Position numbers and translations under genes: made by a program. This document shows, piece by piece, positions 1 through 15,290 of a stretch of 64,000 bases of DNA. The notes below the pieces were generated by a model that had not been told where the DNA came from, did no database searches, and was given only the letters and a program-made list of their open reading frames with translations. Source of the stretch: Megachile rotundata (lineage: Eukaryota; Arthropoda; Insecta; Hymenoptera; Megachilidae); NCBI RefSeq assembly GCF_050947335.1, contig NW_027473340.1, forward strand, positions 310,001 through 374,000, read 5' to 3'. The first letter of the stretch is position 1. Each line of letters starts with the position of its first letter.

Positions 1-804
1 TCACAATCATACAATCACAATCATACAATCACAATCATACAATCACAATCATACAATCACAATCATACAATGACAATCATACAATCACAATCATACTTTC
101 ACAATCATACTATCACAATCATACAATCACAATCATACAATCACAGTCATACAATCACAATCATACAATCACAATCATACTATCACAATCATACAATCAC
201 AATCATACAATCACAATCATACAATCACACTCATACAATCACAATCATACAATCTCAATCATACAATCTCAATCATACAATCACAATCATACAATCATAA
301 TCATACAATTACAATCATACATCACAATCATACAATCACAATCATACAATCGCAATCATACAATCACAATCATACAATCGCAATCATACAATTACAATCT
401 CCCAAATACAATCTCCCAAATACAATCTCCCAAATACAATCATATAATCACAATCATACAATCACAATCATACCATCACAATCATACTTTCACAATCATA
501 CAATCACAATCATACAATCACAATCATACAATCACAATCATACAATCACAGTCATACAATCACAATCATACAATCACAATCATACTATCACAATCATACA
601 ATCACACTCATACAATCACAATCATACAATCACAATCAAAGAATCACAATCATACAATCACAATCATACAATCGCAAGCATACAATCACAATCATACAAT
701 CTCAATCATACAATCACAATCATACAATCATAATCATACAATTACAATCATACATCACAATCATACAATCACAATCATACAATCACAATCATACAATCAC
801 AATC
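1..804 (+). repeat. Left-edge block: module A, D, B tail, E
   Basis: The block starts with plain consensus monomers, then module A (70-300), a 13-mer near 319, two CGCAATC monomers and three TCCCAAAT units (400-435). After an unusual CATATAATC monomer the sequence goes straight to ACCATC/ACTTTC, which is the tail of module B. The CATGC-CAGAATC-CGC head of module B is missing, so D has been joined to the B tail by a whole-monomer deletion. Module E follows (CAGTC, ACTATC, CACTC, CAAAG near 637, GCAAGC, CTCAATC), then CATAATC, a 13-mer near 750 and plain monomers. Confidence 0.85.
70..300 (+). repeat. Module A, copy at 70
   Basis: Canonical 231-bp module from the AATGAC monomer to the CATAATC monomer. 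It reads as a 76-codon open frame only because AATGAC supplies ATG and CATAATC supplies TAA. It is used as the reference for the other copies. Confidence 0.9.
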
Positions 805-2117
805 ATACAATCACAATCATACAATCACAATCATACATTCAAAATCATGCAATCACAATCATACAATCACAATCATGCAATCACAATCATACAATCAGAA
901 CCATACAATCACAATCATTCAATAACAATCGTACAATCACAATCGCACAATCACAATCGCACAACCACAATCAGACAATCACACTCATACAATCAAAACC
1001 ATACAATCACAATCATACAATCACAATCATACCATCACAATCATACTTTCACAATCATACAATCACAATCATACAATCACAGTCATACAATCACAATCAT
1101 ACAATCTCAATCATACAATCACAATCATAGAATCATAATCATACAATTACAATCATACATCACAATCATACAATCACAATCATACAATCGCAATCATACA
1201 ATCACAATCATACAATCACAATCATACAATCATAATCATACAATTACAATCATACATCACAATCATACAATCACAATCATACAATCACAATCATGCAATC
1301 ACAATCATACAATCAGAATCATACAATCACAATCATTCAATAACAATCATACATTCAAAATCATGCAATCACAATCATACAATCACAATCATGCAATCAC
1401 AATCATACAATCAGAATCATACAATCACAATCATTCAATAACAATCGTACAATCACAATCGTACAATCACAATCGCACAACCACAATCAGACAATCACAC
1501 TCATACAATCACAATCATACAATCACAATCATACAATCACAATCATACCATCACAATCATACCTTCACAATCATACAATCACAATCATACAATCACAATC
1601 ATACAATCACAGTCATACAATCACAATCATACAATCACAATCATACTATCACAATCATACAATCACAATCATACAATCACAATCATACAATCACAATCAT
1701 ACAATCACAATCATACAAAGGCAAGCATACAATCACAATCATACAATCTCAACCATACAATCACAATCATACAATCACAATCATGCAATCACAATCATAC
1801 AATCATATTCATACAATCACAATCATACAATCACAATCGTACATTCACAATCGTACAATCACAATCGCACAACCACAATCAGACAATCACACTCATACAA
1901 TCACAATCATACAATCACAATCATACAATCACAATCATACAATCGCAATCATACAATCAGAATCATACAATCACAATCATACTATCACAATCGTACAATC
2001 ACAATCGTACAATCACAATCGTACAATCACAATCGCACAACCACAATCAGACAATCACAATCATACAATCACAATCATACAATCACAATCATACAATCAC
2101 AATCATACAATCACAAT

Positions 2118-2382
2118 CGTACAATCACAATCATACTTTCACAATCATACTATCACAATCATACAATCACAATCATACAATCACAGTCATACAATCACAA
2201 TCATACAATCACAATCATACTATCACAATCATACAATCACAATCATACAATCACAATCATACAATCACACTCATACAATCACAATCATACAATCTCAATC
2301 ATACAATCACACTCATACAATCACAATCATACAATCTCAATCATACAATCTCAATCATACAATCACAATCATACAATCATAA
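2118..2382 (+). repeat. ATG-less module A with duplicated CACTC-CTCAATC
   Basis: A CGTAC monomer replaces AATGAC. The CACTC to CTCAATC part occurs twice, making the module longer than canonical. The same form is at 21242-21506 (TAA to TAA offset 19,124), so it predates the large duplication. Confidence 0.82.
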
Positions 2383-3101
2383 TCATACAATTACAATCAT
2401 ACATCACAATCAGACAATCACAATCATACAATCGCAATCATACAATCACAATCATACAATCGCAATCATACAATTACAATCTCCCAAATACAATCTCCCA
2501 AATACAATCTCCCAAATACAATCATACAATCACAATCATACAATCACAAGCATACAATCACAATCATACAATCACAATCATACAATCACAATCATGCAAT
2601 CACAATCATACAATCAGAATCATACAATCACAATCATTCAATAACAATCGTACAATCACAATCGCACAATCACAATCGCACAACCACAATCAGACAATCA
2701 CACTCATACAATCACAACCATACAATCACAATCATACAATCACAATCATACCATCACAATCATACTTTCACAATCATACAATCACAATCATACAATCACA
2801 ATCATACAATCACAATCATACAATCACAGTCATACAATCACAATCATACAATCACAATCATACTATCACAATCATACAATCACACTCATACAATCACAAT
2901 CATACCATCACAATCAAAGAATCACAATCATACAATCACAATCATACAATCGCAAGCATACAATCACAATCATACAATCTCAATCATACAATCACAATCA
3001 TACAATCATAATCATACAATTACAATCATACATCACAATCATACAATCACAATCATACAATCACAATCATACAATCACAATCATACAATCACAATCATAC
3101 A

Positions 3102-3332
3102 ATGACAATCATACAATCACAATCATACTTTCACAATCATACGATCACAATCATACAATCACAATCATACAATCACAGTCATACAATCACAATCATACAA
3201 TCACAATCATACTATCACAATCATACAATCACAATCATACAATCACAATCATACAATCACACTCATACAATCACAATCATACAATCTCAATCATACAATC
3301 TCAATCATACAATCACAATCATACAATCATAA
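3102..3332 (+). repeat. Module A, copy at 3102
   Basis: Same monomer order as the copy at 70, with a private ACGATC (G at 3143) in place of the first ACTATC. The partner at 22240 lacks this change. Downstream the D and B modules are missing: the 13-mer near 3349 leads straight to GCAAGC. Confidence 0.88.
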
Positions 3333-3695
3333 TCATACAATTACAATCATACATCACAATCATACAATCGCAAGCATACAATCACAATCATACAATCTCA
3401 ATCATACAATCACAATCATACAATCATAATCATACAATTACAATCATACATCACAATCATACAATCACAATCATACAATCGCAATCATACAATCACAATC
3501 ATACAATCGCAATCATACAATTACAATCTCCCAAATACAATCTCCCACATACAATCATACAATCACAATCATACAATCACAATCATACAATCATAATCAT
3601 ACAATTACAATCATACATCACAATCATACAATCACAATCATACAATCGCAATCGTACAATCACAATCATACAATCGCAATCATACAATTACAATC

Positions 3696-3745
3696 TCCCA
3701 AATACAATCTCCCAAATACAATCTCCCAAATACAATCTCCCAAAT
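3696..3745 (+). repeat. Four-unit TCCCAAAT cluster
   Basis: Four monomers of the CCAAATACAATCTC type follow AATTAC. Most D blocks have two or three. The large-duplicon partner is 23408-23457, also with four. Confidence 0.88.
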
Positions 3746-6229
3746 ACAATCATACAATCACAATCATACAATCACAATCATACAATCACAATCATACAAT
3801 CACAATCATACAATCACAATCATACTATCACAATCATACAATCACAATCATACAATCACAATCATACAATCACAATCATACAAGCACAATCATACATTCA
3901 AAAACATGCAATCACAATCATACAATCACAATCATGCAATCACAATCATACAATCAGAATCATACAATCACAATTATTCAATAACAATCGTACAATCACA
4001 ATCGCACAATCACAATCGCACAACCACAATCAGACAATAACACTCATACAATCACAACCATACAATCACAATCATACAATCACAATCATACCATCACAAT
4101 CATACTTTCACAATCATACAATCACAATCATACAATCACAATCATACAATCGCAATCATACAATCACTATCATACAATCTCAATCATACAGTCACAATCA
4201 TACAATCATAATCATACAATTACAATCATACATCACAATCATACAATCACAATCATACAATCGTAATCATACAATCACAATCATACAATCACAATCATAC
4301 AATCATAATCACACAATTACAATCATACATCACAATCATACAATCACAATCATACAATCGCAATCATACAATCACAATCATACAATCGCAATCATACAAT
4401 TACAATCTCCCAAATACAATCTCCCAAATACAATCTCCCAAATACAATCATACAATCACAATCATACAATCACAATCATACAATTACAATCATACAACCA
4501 CAATCATACAATCACAATCATACAATCACAATCATACTATCACAATCATACAAACACAATCATACAATCACAATCATACAATCACAATCATACAATCACA
4601 ATCATACAATTACAATCATACATCACAATCATACAATCACAATCATACAATCGCAATCATACAATCACAATCATACAATCACAATCATGCAATCACAATC
4701 ATACAATCACAATCATGCAATCACAATCATACAATCAGAATCATACAATCACAATCATTCAATAACAATCGTACAATCACAATCGCACAATCACAATCGC
4801 ACAACCACAATCAGACAATCACACTCATACAATCAAAACCATACAATCACAATCATACAATCACAATCATACCATCACAATCATACTTTCACAATCATAC
4901 AATCACAATCATACAATCACAGTCATACAATCACAATCATACAATCACAATCATACAATCACAATCATACAATCATAATCATACAATCACAATCATACAA
5001 TCACAATCATACAATCAATATCATACAATCACAATCATACAATCGCAAGCATACAATCACAATCATACAATCACAATCATACAATCACAATCATACAATC
5101 GCAATCATACAATCACAATCATACAATCTCAATCATACAATCACAATCATAGAATCATAATCATACAATTACAATCATACATCACAATCATACAATCACA
5201 ATCATACAATCGCAATCATACAATCACAATCATACAATCACAATCATACAATCATAATCATACAATTACAATCATACATCACAATCATACAATCACAATC
5301 ATACAATCACAATCATGCAATCACAATCATACAATCAGAATCATACAATCACAATCATTCAATAACAATCATACATTCAAAATCATGCAATCACAATCAT
5401 ACAATCACAATCATGCAATCACAATCATACAATCAGAATCATACAATCACAATCATTCAATAACAATCGTACAATCACAATCGTACAATCACAATCGCAC
5501 AACCACAATCAGACAATCACACTCATACAATCACAATCATACAATCACAATCATACAATCACAATCATACCATCACAATCATACCTTCACAATCATACAA
5601 TCACAATCATACAATCACAATCATACAATCACAGTCATACAATCACAATCATACAATCACAATCATACTATCACAATCATACAATCACAATCATACAATC
5701 ACAATCATACAATCACAATCATACAATCACAATCATACAAAGGCAAGCATACAATCACAATCATACAATCTCAACCATACAATCACAATCATACAATCAC
5801 AATCATGCAATCACAATCATACAATCATATTCATACAATCACAATCATACAATCACAATCGTACATTCACAATCGTACAATCACAATCGCATAACCACAA
5901 TCAGACAATCACACTCATACAATCACAATCATACAATCACAATCATACAATCACAATCATACAATCACAATCATACAATCGCAATCATACAATCAGAATC
6001 ATACAATCACAATCATACTATCACAAGCGTACAATCACAATCGTACAATCACAATCGCACAACCACAATCAGACAATCACAATTATACAATCACAATCAT
6101 ACAATCACAATCATACAATCACAATCATACAATCACAATCATACTATCACAATCATACAATCACAATCATACAATCACAATCATACAATCACACTCATAC
6201 AATCACAATCATACAATCACAATCATACA

Positions 6230-6796
6230 ATGACAATCATACAATCACAATCATACTTTCACAATCATACTATCACAATCATACAATCACAATCATACAA
6301 TCACAGTCATACAATCACAATCATACAATCACAATCATACTATCACAATCATACAATCAGAATCATACAATCACAATCATTCAAAAACAATCGTACAATC
6401 ACAATCGCACAATCACAATCGCACAACCACAATCAGACAATCACACTCATACAATCACAACCATACAATCACAATCATACAATCACAATCATACAATCAC
6501 AGTCATACAATCACAATCATACAATCACAATCATACTATCACAATCATACAATCACACTCATACAATCACAATCATACAATCACAATCAAAGAATCACAA
6601 TCATACAATCACAGTCATACAATCACAATCATACAATCACAATCATACTATCACAATCATACAATCACACTCATACAATCACAATCATACAATCACAATC
6701 AAAGAATCACAATCATACAATCACAATCATACAATCGCAAGCATACAATCACAATCATACAATCTCAATCATACAATCACAATCATACAATCATAA
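6230..6796 (+). repeat. Hybrid module A/B with doubled E
   Basis: The first half of module A is joined after ACTATC to CAGAATC and TTCAAAAAC (TCAAAAAC at 6381), a variant of the TTCAATAAC monomer of B. The rest is the B middle and two consecutive 112-bp E modules (CAGTC at 6500 and 6612). The hybrid recurs at 7069 and 26809 with the same TCAAAAAC change. Confidence 0.85.
6500..6723 (+). repeat. 112-bp module E in direct tandem
   Basis: Two consecutive eight-monomer units start with CAGTC at 6500 and 6612 and contain ACTATC, CACTC and CAAAG in the same positions. The same 112-bp length is missing from the 1,648-bp unit at 55651, so module E behaves as a discrete unit of gain and loss. Confidence 0.85.
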
Positions 6797-7068
6797 TCAT
6801 ACAATTACAATCATACATCACAATCATACAATCACAATCATACAATCGCAATCATACAATCACAATCATACAATCGCAATCATACAATTACAATCTCCCA
6901 AATACAATCTCCCACATACAATCATACAATCACAATCATACTATCACAATCGTACAATCACAATCGTACAATCACAATCGCACAACCACAATCAGACAAT
7001 CACAATCATACAATCACAATCATACAATCACAATCATACAATCACAATCATACAATCACAATCATACA

Positions 7069-7593
7069 ATGACAATCATACAATCACAATCATACTTTCA
7101 CAATCATACTATCACAATCATACAATCACAATCATACAATCACAGTCATACAATCACAATCATACAATCACAATCATACTATCACAATCATACAATCAGA
7201 ATCATACAATCACAATCATTCAAAAACAATCGTACAATCACAATCGCACAATCACAATCGCACAACCACAATCAGACAATCACACTCATACAATCACAAC
7301 CATACAATCACAATCATACAATCACAATCATACCATCACAATCATACTTTCACAATCATACAATCACAATCATACAATCACAATCATACAATCACAATCA
7401 TACAATCACAGTCATACAATCACAATCATACAATCACAATCATACTATCACAATCATACAATCACACTCATACAATCACAATCATACAATCACAATCAAA
7501 GAATCACAATCATACAATCACAATCATACAATCGCAAGCATACAATCACAATCATACAATCTCAATCATACAATCACAATCATACAATCATAA
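7069..7593 (+). repeat. Hybrid module A/B, second copy
   Basis: It lies 839 bp after the first hybrid (60 monomers minus one base). It keeps ACCATC/ACTTTC of the B tail, has a single E module, and is matched at 26809 with offset 19,740. Confidence 0.85.
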
Positions 7594-7683
7594 TCATACA
7601 ATTACAATCATACATCACAATCATACAATCACAATCATACAATCACAATCATACAATCACAATCATACAATCACAATCATACA

Positions 7684-7914
7684 ATGACAATCATACAATC
7701 ACAATCATACTTTCACAATCATACTATCACAATCATACAATCACAATCATACAATCACAGTCATACAATCACAATCATACAATCACAATCATACTATCAC
7801 AATCATACAATCACAATCATACAATCACAATCATACAATCACACTCATACAATCACAATCATACAATCTCAATCATACAACCTCAATCATACAATCACAA
7901 TCATACAATCATAA
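7684..7914 (+). repeat. Module A, copy at 7684
   Basis: Canonical order with a private CAACCTC (7879) in the second CTCAATC monomer. Only the copy at 27424 shares it, so the two are direct duplicates. Confidence 0.9.
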
Positions 7915-9760
7915 TCATACAATTACAATCATACATCACAATCATACAATCACAATCATACAATCGCAATCATACAATCACAATCATACAATCGCAATCA
8001 TACAATTACAATCTCCCAAATACAATCTCCCAAATACAATCTCCCAAATACAATCATACAATCACAATCATACAATCACAATCATACAATCACAATCATA
8101 CAATCACAATCATACAATCACAATCATACAATCACAATCATACAATCACAATCATGCAATCACAATCATACAATCAGAATCATACAATCACAATCATTCA
8201 ATAACAATCGTACAATCACAATCGCACAATCACAATCGCACAACCACAATCAGACAATCACACTCATACAATCACAACCATACAATCACAATCATACAAT
8301 CACAATCATACCATCACAATCATACTTTCACAATCATACAATCACAATCATACAATCACAATCATACAATCACAATCATACAATCACAGTCATACAATCA
8401 CAATCATACAATCACAATCATACTATCACAATCATACAATCACACTCATACAATCACAATCATACAATCACAATCAAAGAATCACAATCATACAATCACA
8501 ATCATACAATCGCAAGCATACAATCACAATCATACAATCTCAATCATACAATCACAATCATACAATCATAATCATACAATTACAATCATACATCACAATC
8601 ATACAATCACAATCATACAATCGCAATCATACAATCACAATCATACAATCGCAATCATACAATTACAATCTCCCAAATACAATCTCCCACATACAATCAT
8701 ACAATCACAATCATACAATCACAATCATACAATCATAATCATACAATTACAATCATACATCACAATCATACAATCACAATCATACAATCGCAATCGTACA
8801 ATCACAATCATACAATCGCAATCATACAATTACAATCTCCCAAATACAATCTCCCAAATACAATCATACAATCACAATCATACAATCACAATCATACAAT
8901 CACAATCATACAATCACAATCATACAATCACTATCATACAATCTCAATCATACAGTCACAATCATACAATCATAATCATACAATTACAATCATACATCAC
9001 AATCATACAATCACAATCATACAATCGTAATCATACAATCACAATCATACAATCACAATCATACAATCATAATCACACAATTACAATCATACATCACAAT
9101 CATACAATCACAATCATACAATCGCAATCATACAATCACAATCATACAATCGCAATCATACAATTACAATCTCCCAAATACAATCTCCCAAATACAATCT
9201 CCCAAATACAATCATACAATCACAATCATACAATCACAATCATACAATCACAATCATACAATCACAATCATACAATCACAATCATACTATCACAATCATA
9301 CAAACACAATCATACAATCACAATCATACAATCACAATCATACAATCACAATCATACAATTACAATCATACATCACAATCATACAATCACAATCATACAA
9401 TCGCAATCATACAATCACAATCATACAATCACTTTCATGCAATCACAATCATACAATCATATTCATACAATCACAATCATACAATCACAATCGTACATTC
9501 ACAATCGTACAATCACAATCGCACAACCACAATCAGACAATCACACTCATACAATCACAATCATACAATCACAATCATACAATCACAATCATACAATCAC
9601 AATCATACAATCACAATCATACAATCACAATCATGCAATCACAATCATACAATCATATTCATACAATCACAATCATACAATCACAATCGTACATTCACAA
9701 TCGTACAATCACAATCGCACAACCACAATCAGACAATCACACTCATACAATCACAATCAT

Positions 9761-11925
9761 ACAATCATAATCATACGATTACAATCATACATCACAATCA
9801 TACAATCACAATCATACAATCGCAATCATACAATCACAATCATACAATCGCAATCATACAATTGCAATCTCCCAAATACAATCTCCCAAATACAATCTCC
9901 CAAATACAATCATACAATCACAATCATACAATCACAATCATACAATCATAATCATACAATTACATTCATACATCACAATCATACAATCACAATCATACAA
10001 TCGCAATCATACAATCACAATCATACAATCGCAATCATACTATTACAATCTCCCAAATACAATCTCCCAAATACAATCTCCCAAATACAATCTCCCAAAT
10101 ACAATCATACAATCACAATCATACAATCACAATCATACAATCACAATCATACAATCACAATCATACAATCACAATCATACTATCACAATCATACAATCAC
10201 AATCATACAATCACAATCATACAATCACAATCATACAATCACAATCATACAATCACAATCATACAAGCACAATCATACATTCAAAATCATGCAATCACAA
10301 TCATACAATCACAATCATGCAATCACAATCATACAATCAGAATCATACAATCACAATCATTCAATAACAATCGTACAATCACAATCGCACAATCACAATC
10401 GCACAACCACAATCAGACAATCACACTCATACAATCACAACCATACAATCACAATCATACAATCACAATCATACCATCACAATCATACTTTCACAATCAT
10501 ACAATCACAATCATACAATCACAATCATACAATCACAATCATACAATCACAGTCATACAATCACAATCATACAATCACAATCATACTATCACAATCATAC
10601 AATCACAATCATACAATCACAATCATACAATCACAATCATACAATAACAATCATGCAATCATAATCATACAATCACAATCATACAATCAATATCATACAA
10701 TCACAATCATACAATCGCAAGCATACAATCACAATCATACAATCTCAATCATACAATCACAATCATACAATCATAATCATACAAATAGAATCATACATCA
10801 CAATCATACAATCACAATCATACAATCGCAATCATACAATCACAATCATACTTTCACAATCATACAATCACAATCATACAATCACAATCATACAATCACA
10901 CTCATACAATCACAATCATACAATCACAATCATACAATCACAATCATACAATCACAATCATACAATCACAATCATACAATCACAATCATACTATCACAAT
11001 CATACAAACACAATCATACAATCACAATCATACAATCACAATCGTACAATCACAATCATACAATTACAATTATACATCACAATCATACAATCACAATCAT
11101 ACAATCGCAATCATACAATCACAATCATACAATCACAATCATACAATCATAATCATACAATTACAATCATTCATCACAATCATACAATCACAATCCTACA
11201 ATCACAATCATGCAATCACAATCATACAATCCGAATCATACAATCACAATCATTCAATAACAATTATACATTCAAAATCATGCAATCACAATCATACAAT
11301 CACAATCATGCACTCACAATCATACAATCAGAATCATACAATCACAATCATTCAATAACAATCGTACAATCACAATCGTATAATCACAATCGCACAACCA
11401 CAATCAGACAATAACACTCATACAATCACAATCATACAATCACAATCATACAACCACAATCATACCATCACAATCATACTTTCACAATCATACAATCACA
11501 ATCATACAATCACAATCATACAATCACAGTCATACAATCACAATCATACAATCGCAATCATACTATCACAATCATACAATCACAATCATACAATCACAAT
11601 CATACCATCACAATCATACAATCACAATCATACAAAGGCAAGCATACAATCACAATCATACAATCTCAACCATACAATCACAATCATACAATCACAATCA
11701 TGCAATCACAATCATACAATCATATTCATACAATCACAATCATACAATCACAATCGTACATTCACAATCGTACAATCACAATCGCACAACCACAATCAGA
11801 CAATCACACTCATACAATCACAATCATACAATCACAATCATACAATCACAATCATACAATCACAATCATACAATCACAATCATACAATCACAATCATACA
11901 ATCACAATCATACTATCACAATCGT
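9761..11925 (+). repeat. Block with ATTGC and 4x TCCCAAAT clusters, then B and C modules
   Basis: The block opens with a CATAATC monomer followed by ACGATTAC (9775) instead of ACAATTAC. Then come a 13-mer, an ATTGCAATC entry into three TCCCAAAT units (about 9870-9905), an ACATTC monomer near 9963, a four-unit cluster (10051-10100), module B, a CAATATC/GCAAGC stretch and an ACAAATAGAATC monomer followed by a 13-mer. The right part has the CCTAC monomer (11191), a B variant with GCACTC (11310) and module C with AAAGGCAAGC near 11636. The same order recurs at 35.1-37.1 kb: ACGATT at 35129 (offset 25,354), CCTAC at 36416 and the CATGC start of module C at 36925 (offset 25,225). Confidence 0.82.
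10051..10100 (+). repeat. Four-unit TCCCAAAT cluster, entered by ACTATTAC
   Basis: Four units, with ACTATTAC instead of ACAATTAC at the entry. It lies after an ACATTC monomer and a 13-mer. The similar cluster at 31777-31812 has three units. Confidence 0.85.
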
Positions 11926-12054
11926 ACAATCACAATCGTACAATCACAATCGCACAACCACAATCAGACAATCACAATCATACAATCACAATCATACAAT
12001 CACAATCATACAATCACAATCATACAATCACAATCATACAATCACAATCATACA

Positions 12055-13018
12055 ATGACAATCATACAATCACAATCATACTTTCACAATCATACTATCA
12101 CAATCATACAATCACAATCATACAATCACAGTCATACAATCACAATCATACAATCACAATCATACTATCACAATCATACAATCACAATCATACAATCACA
12201 ATCATACAATCACACTCATACAATCACAATCATACAATCTCAATCATACAATCTCAATCATACAATCACAATCATACAATCATAATCATACAATTACAAT
12301 CATACATCACAATCATACAATCACAATCATACAATCGCAATCATACAATCACAATCATACAATCGCAATCATACAATTACAATCTCCCAAATACAATCTC
12401 CCAAATACAATCTCCCAAATACAATCATACAATCACAATCATACAATCACAAGCATACAATCACAATCATACAATCACAATCATACAATCACAATCATAC
12501 AATCACAATCATGCAATCACAATCATACAATCAGAATCATACAATCACAATCATTCAATAACAATCGTACAATCACAATCGCACAATCACAATCGCACAA
12601 CCACAATCAGACAATCACACTCATACAATCACAACCATACAATCACAATCATACAATCACAATCATACCATCACAATCATACTTTCACAATCATACAATC
12701 ACAATCATACAATCACAATCATACAATCACAATCATACAATCACAGTCATACAATCACAATCATACAATCACAATCATACTATCACAATCATACAATCAC
12801 ACTCATACAATCACAATCATACAATCACAATCAAAGAATCACAATCATACAATCACAATCATACAATCGCAAGCATACATTCACAATCATACAATCTCAA
12901 TCATACAATCACAATCATACAATCATAATCATACAATTACAATCATACATCACGATCATACAATCACAATCATACAATCACAATCATACAATCACAATCA
13001 TACAATCACAATCATACA
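12055..13018 (+). repeat. 964-bp A-D-B-E higher-order unit (type example)
   Basis: Module A (12055-12285), 13-mer near 12303, two CGCAATC, three TCCCAAAT units (12384-12420), plain monomers, B (CATGC near 12511 through ACTTTC), E with CAAAG near 12833, GCAAGC, CTCAATC, CATAATC, 13-mer near 12947, plain monomers. 964 equals 69 x 14 minus 2, matching the two 13-mers. Equal spacing of module A starts occurs at 16274-17238, 37266-38230 and 42839-43803. Confidence 0.9.
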
Positions 13019-13249
13019 ATGACAATCATACAATCACAATCATACTTTCACAATCATACTATCACAATCATACAATCACAATCATACAATCACAGTCATA
13101 CAATCACAATCATACAATCACAATCATACTATCACAATCATACAATCACAATCATACAATCACAATCATACAATCACACTCATACAATCACAAACATACA
13201 ATCTCAATCATACAATCTCAATCATACAATCACAATCATACAATCATAA
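13019..13249 (+). repeat. Module A, copy at 13019
   Basis: Canonical order with a private CAAACAT (13191) replacing CAATCAT. The tandem partner at 17238 does not have it. Confidence 0.88.
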
Positions 13250-13348
13250 TCATACAATTACAATCATACATCACAATCATACAATCACAATCATACAATC
13301 GCAATCATACAATCACAATCATACAATCGCAATCATACAATTACAATC

Positions 13349-13384
13349 ACCCAAATACAATCTCCCAAATACAATCTCCCAAAT
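13349..13384 (+). repeat. TCCCAAAT cluster with ACCCAAAT first unit
   Basis: Three units, the first changed from TCTCCC to TCACCC. The tandem partner at 17568 has the usual form. Confidence 0.85.
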
Positions 13385-14158
13385 ACAATCATACAATCAC
13401 AATCATACAATCACAATCATACAATCACAATCATACAATCACAATCATACAATCACAATCATACAATCACAATCATGCAATCACAATCATACAATCAGAA
13501 TCATACAATCACAATCATTCAATAACAATCGTACAATCACAATCGCACAATCACAATCGCACAACCACAATCAGACAATCACACTCATACAATCACAACC
13601 ATACAATCACAATCATACAATCACAATCATACCATCACAATCATACTTTCACAATCATACAATCGCAATCATACAATCACAATCATACAATCACAATCAT
13701 ACAATCACAGTCATACAATCACAATCATACAATCACAATCATACTATCACAATCATACAATCACACTCATACAATCACAATCATACAATCACAATCAAAG
13801 AATCACAATCATACAATCACAATCATACAATCGCAAGCATACAATCACAATCATACAATCTCAATCATACAATCACAATCATACAATCATAATCATACAA
13901 TTACAATCATACATCACAATCATACAATCACAATCATACAATCGCAATCATACAATCACAATCATACAATCGCAATCATACAATTACAATCTCCCAAATA
14001 CAATCTCCCACATACAATCATACAATCACAATCATACAATCACAATCATACAATCATAATCATACAATTACAATCATACATCACAATCATACAATCACAA
14101 TCATACAATCGCAATCGTACAATCACAATCATACAATCGCAATCATACAATTACAATC

Positions 14159-14208
14159 TCCCAAATACAATCTCCCAAATACAATCTCCCAAATACAATC
14201 TCCCAAAT
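14159..14208 (+). repeat. Four-unit TCCCAAAT cluster
   Basis: Partner of 18378-18427 in the 4.2-kb duplication. Both follow a two-unit CCCACAT cluster by about 160 bp. Confidence 0.88.
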
Positions 14209-14856
14209 ACAATCATACAATCACAATCATACAATCACAATCATACAATCACAATCATACAATCACAATCATACAATCACAATCATACTATCACAATCAT
14301 ACAATCACAATCATACAATCACAATCATACAATCACAATCATACAAGCACAATCATACATTCAAAAACATGCAATCACAATCATACAATCACAATCATGC
14401 AATCACAATCATACAATCGTAATCATACAATCACAATCATACAATCACAATCATACAATCATAATCACACAATTACAATCATACATCACAATCATACAAT
14501 CACAATCATACAATCGCAATCATACAATCACAATCATACAATCGCAATCATACAATTACAATCTCCCAAATACAATCTCCCAAATACAATCTCCCAAATA
14601 CAATCATACAATCACAATCATACAATCACAATCATACAATTACAATCATACAATCACAATCATACAATCACAATCATACAATCACAATCATACAATCACA
14701 ATCATACTATCACAATCATACAAACACAATCATACAATCACAATCATACAATCACAATCATACAATCACAATCATACAATCACAATCATACATCACAATC
14801 ATACAATCACAATCATACAATCGCAATCATACAATCACAATCATACAATCACAATC

Positions 14857-15290
14857 ATGCAATCACAATCATACAATCATATTCATACAATCACAATCAT
14901 ACAATCACAATCGTACATTCACAATCGTACAATCACAATCGCACAACCACAATCAGACAATCACACTCATACAATCACAATCATACAATCACAATCATAC
15001 AATCACAATCATACAATCACAATCATACAATCACAATCATGCAATCACAATCATACAATCATATTCATACAATCACAATCATACAATCACAATCGTACAT
15101 TCACAATCGTACAATCACAATCGCACAACCACAATCAGACAATCACACTCATACAATCACAATCATACAATCACAATCATACAATCACAATCATACAATC
15201 ACAATCATACAATCACAATCATACAATCACAATCATACAATCACAATCATATAATCACAATCATACAATCACAATCATACATTCAAAATC
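14857..15290 (+). repeat. Module C start in 182-bp tandem
   Basis: CATGC-CATATTC-CGTACATTC-CGC-CAACCAC-CAGAC-CACTC starts at 14857 and again at 15039, 182 bp (13 monomers) apart. The group ends 434 bp on, at the next B. The same pair is at 19090/19272 and 24399/24581. At 9437/9633 and 29317/29513 the spacing is 196 bp (14 monomers). Confidence 0.85.

Larger units (their letters stand above)
805..9760 (+). repeat. Large duplicon, copy 1 (pairs with 19482-29640)
   Basis: The variant-monomer order matches 19.48-29.64 kb. Matching landmarks give these offsets: 847 to 19524 (18,677), 1363 to 20222 (18,859), 2401 to 21525 (19,124), 3102 to 22240 (19,138), 3448 to 23160 (19,712), 4687 to 24833 and 5385 to 25531 (20,146), 7069 to 26809 and 7684 to 27424 (19,740), 9437 to 29317 and 9633 to 29513 (19,880). 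Every change of offset is a multiple of 14, so the copies differ by whole-monomer gains and losses. Copy 1 lacks 182 bp near 1.1 kb, 574 bp near 3.35 kb and 434 bp near 4.68 kb, and it has about 406 bp extra around 6-7 kb. Shared private variants, such as CAACCTC at 7879 and 27619, show common descent. Boundaries are approximate. Confidence 0.85.

Noticed and set aside
70..300. Recurrent 76-codon frame as a conserved small gene
   Set aside because: Its recurrence is that of module A as DNA. Several copies lost the ATG or carry fused modules, the peptide is just the array peptide, and the frame continues to be open upstream.
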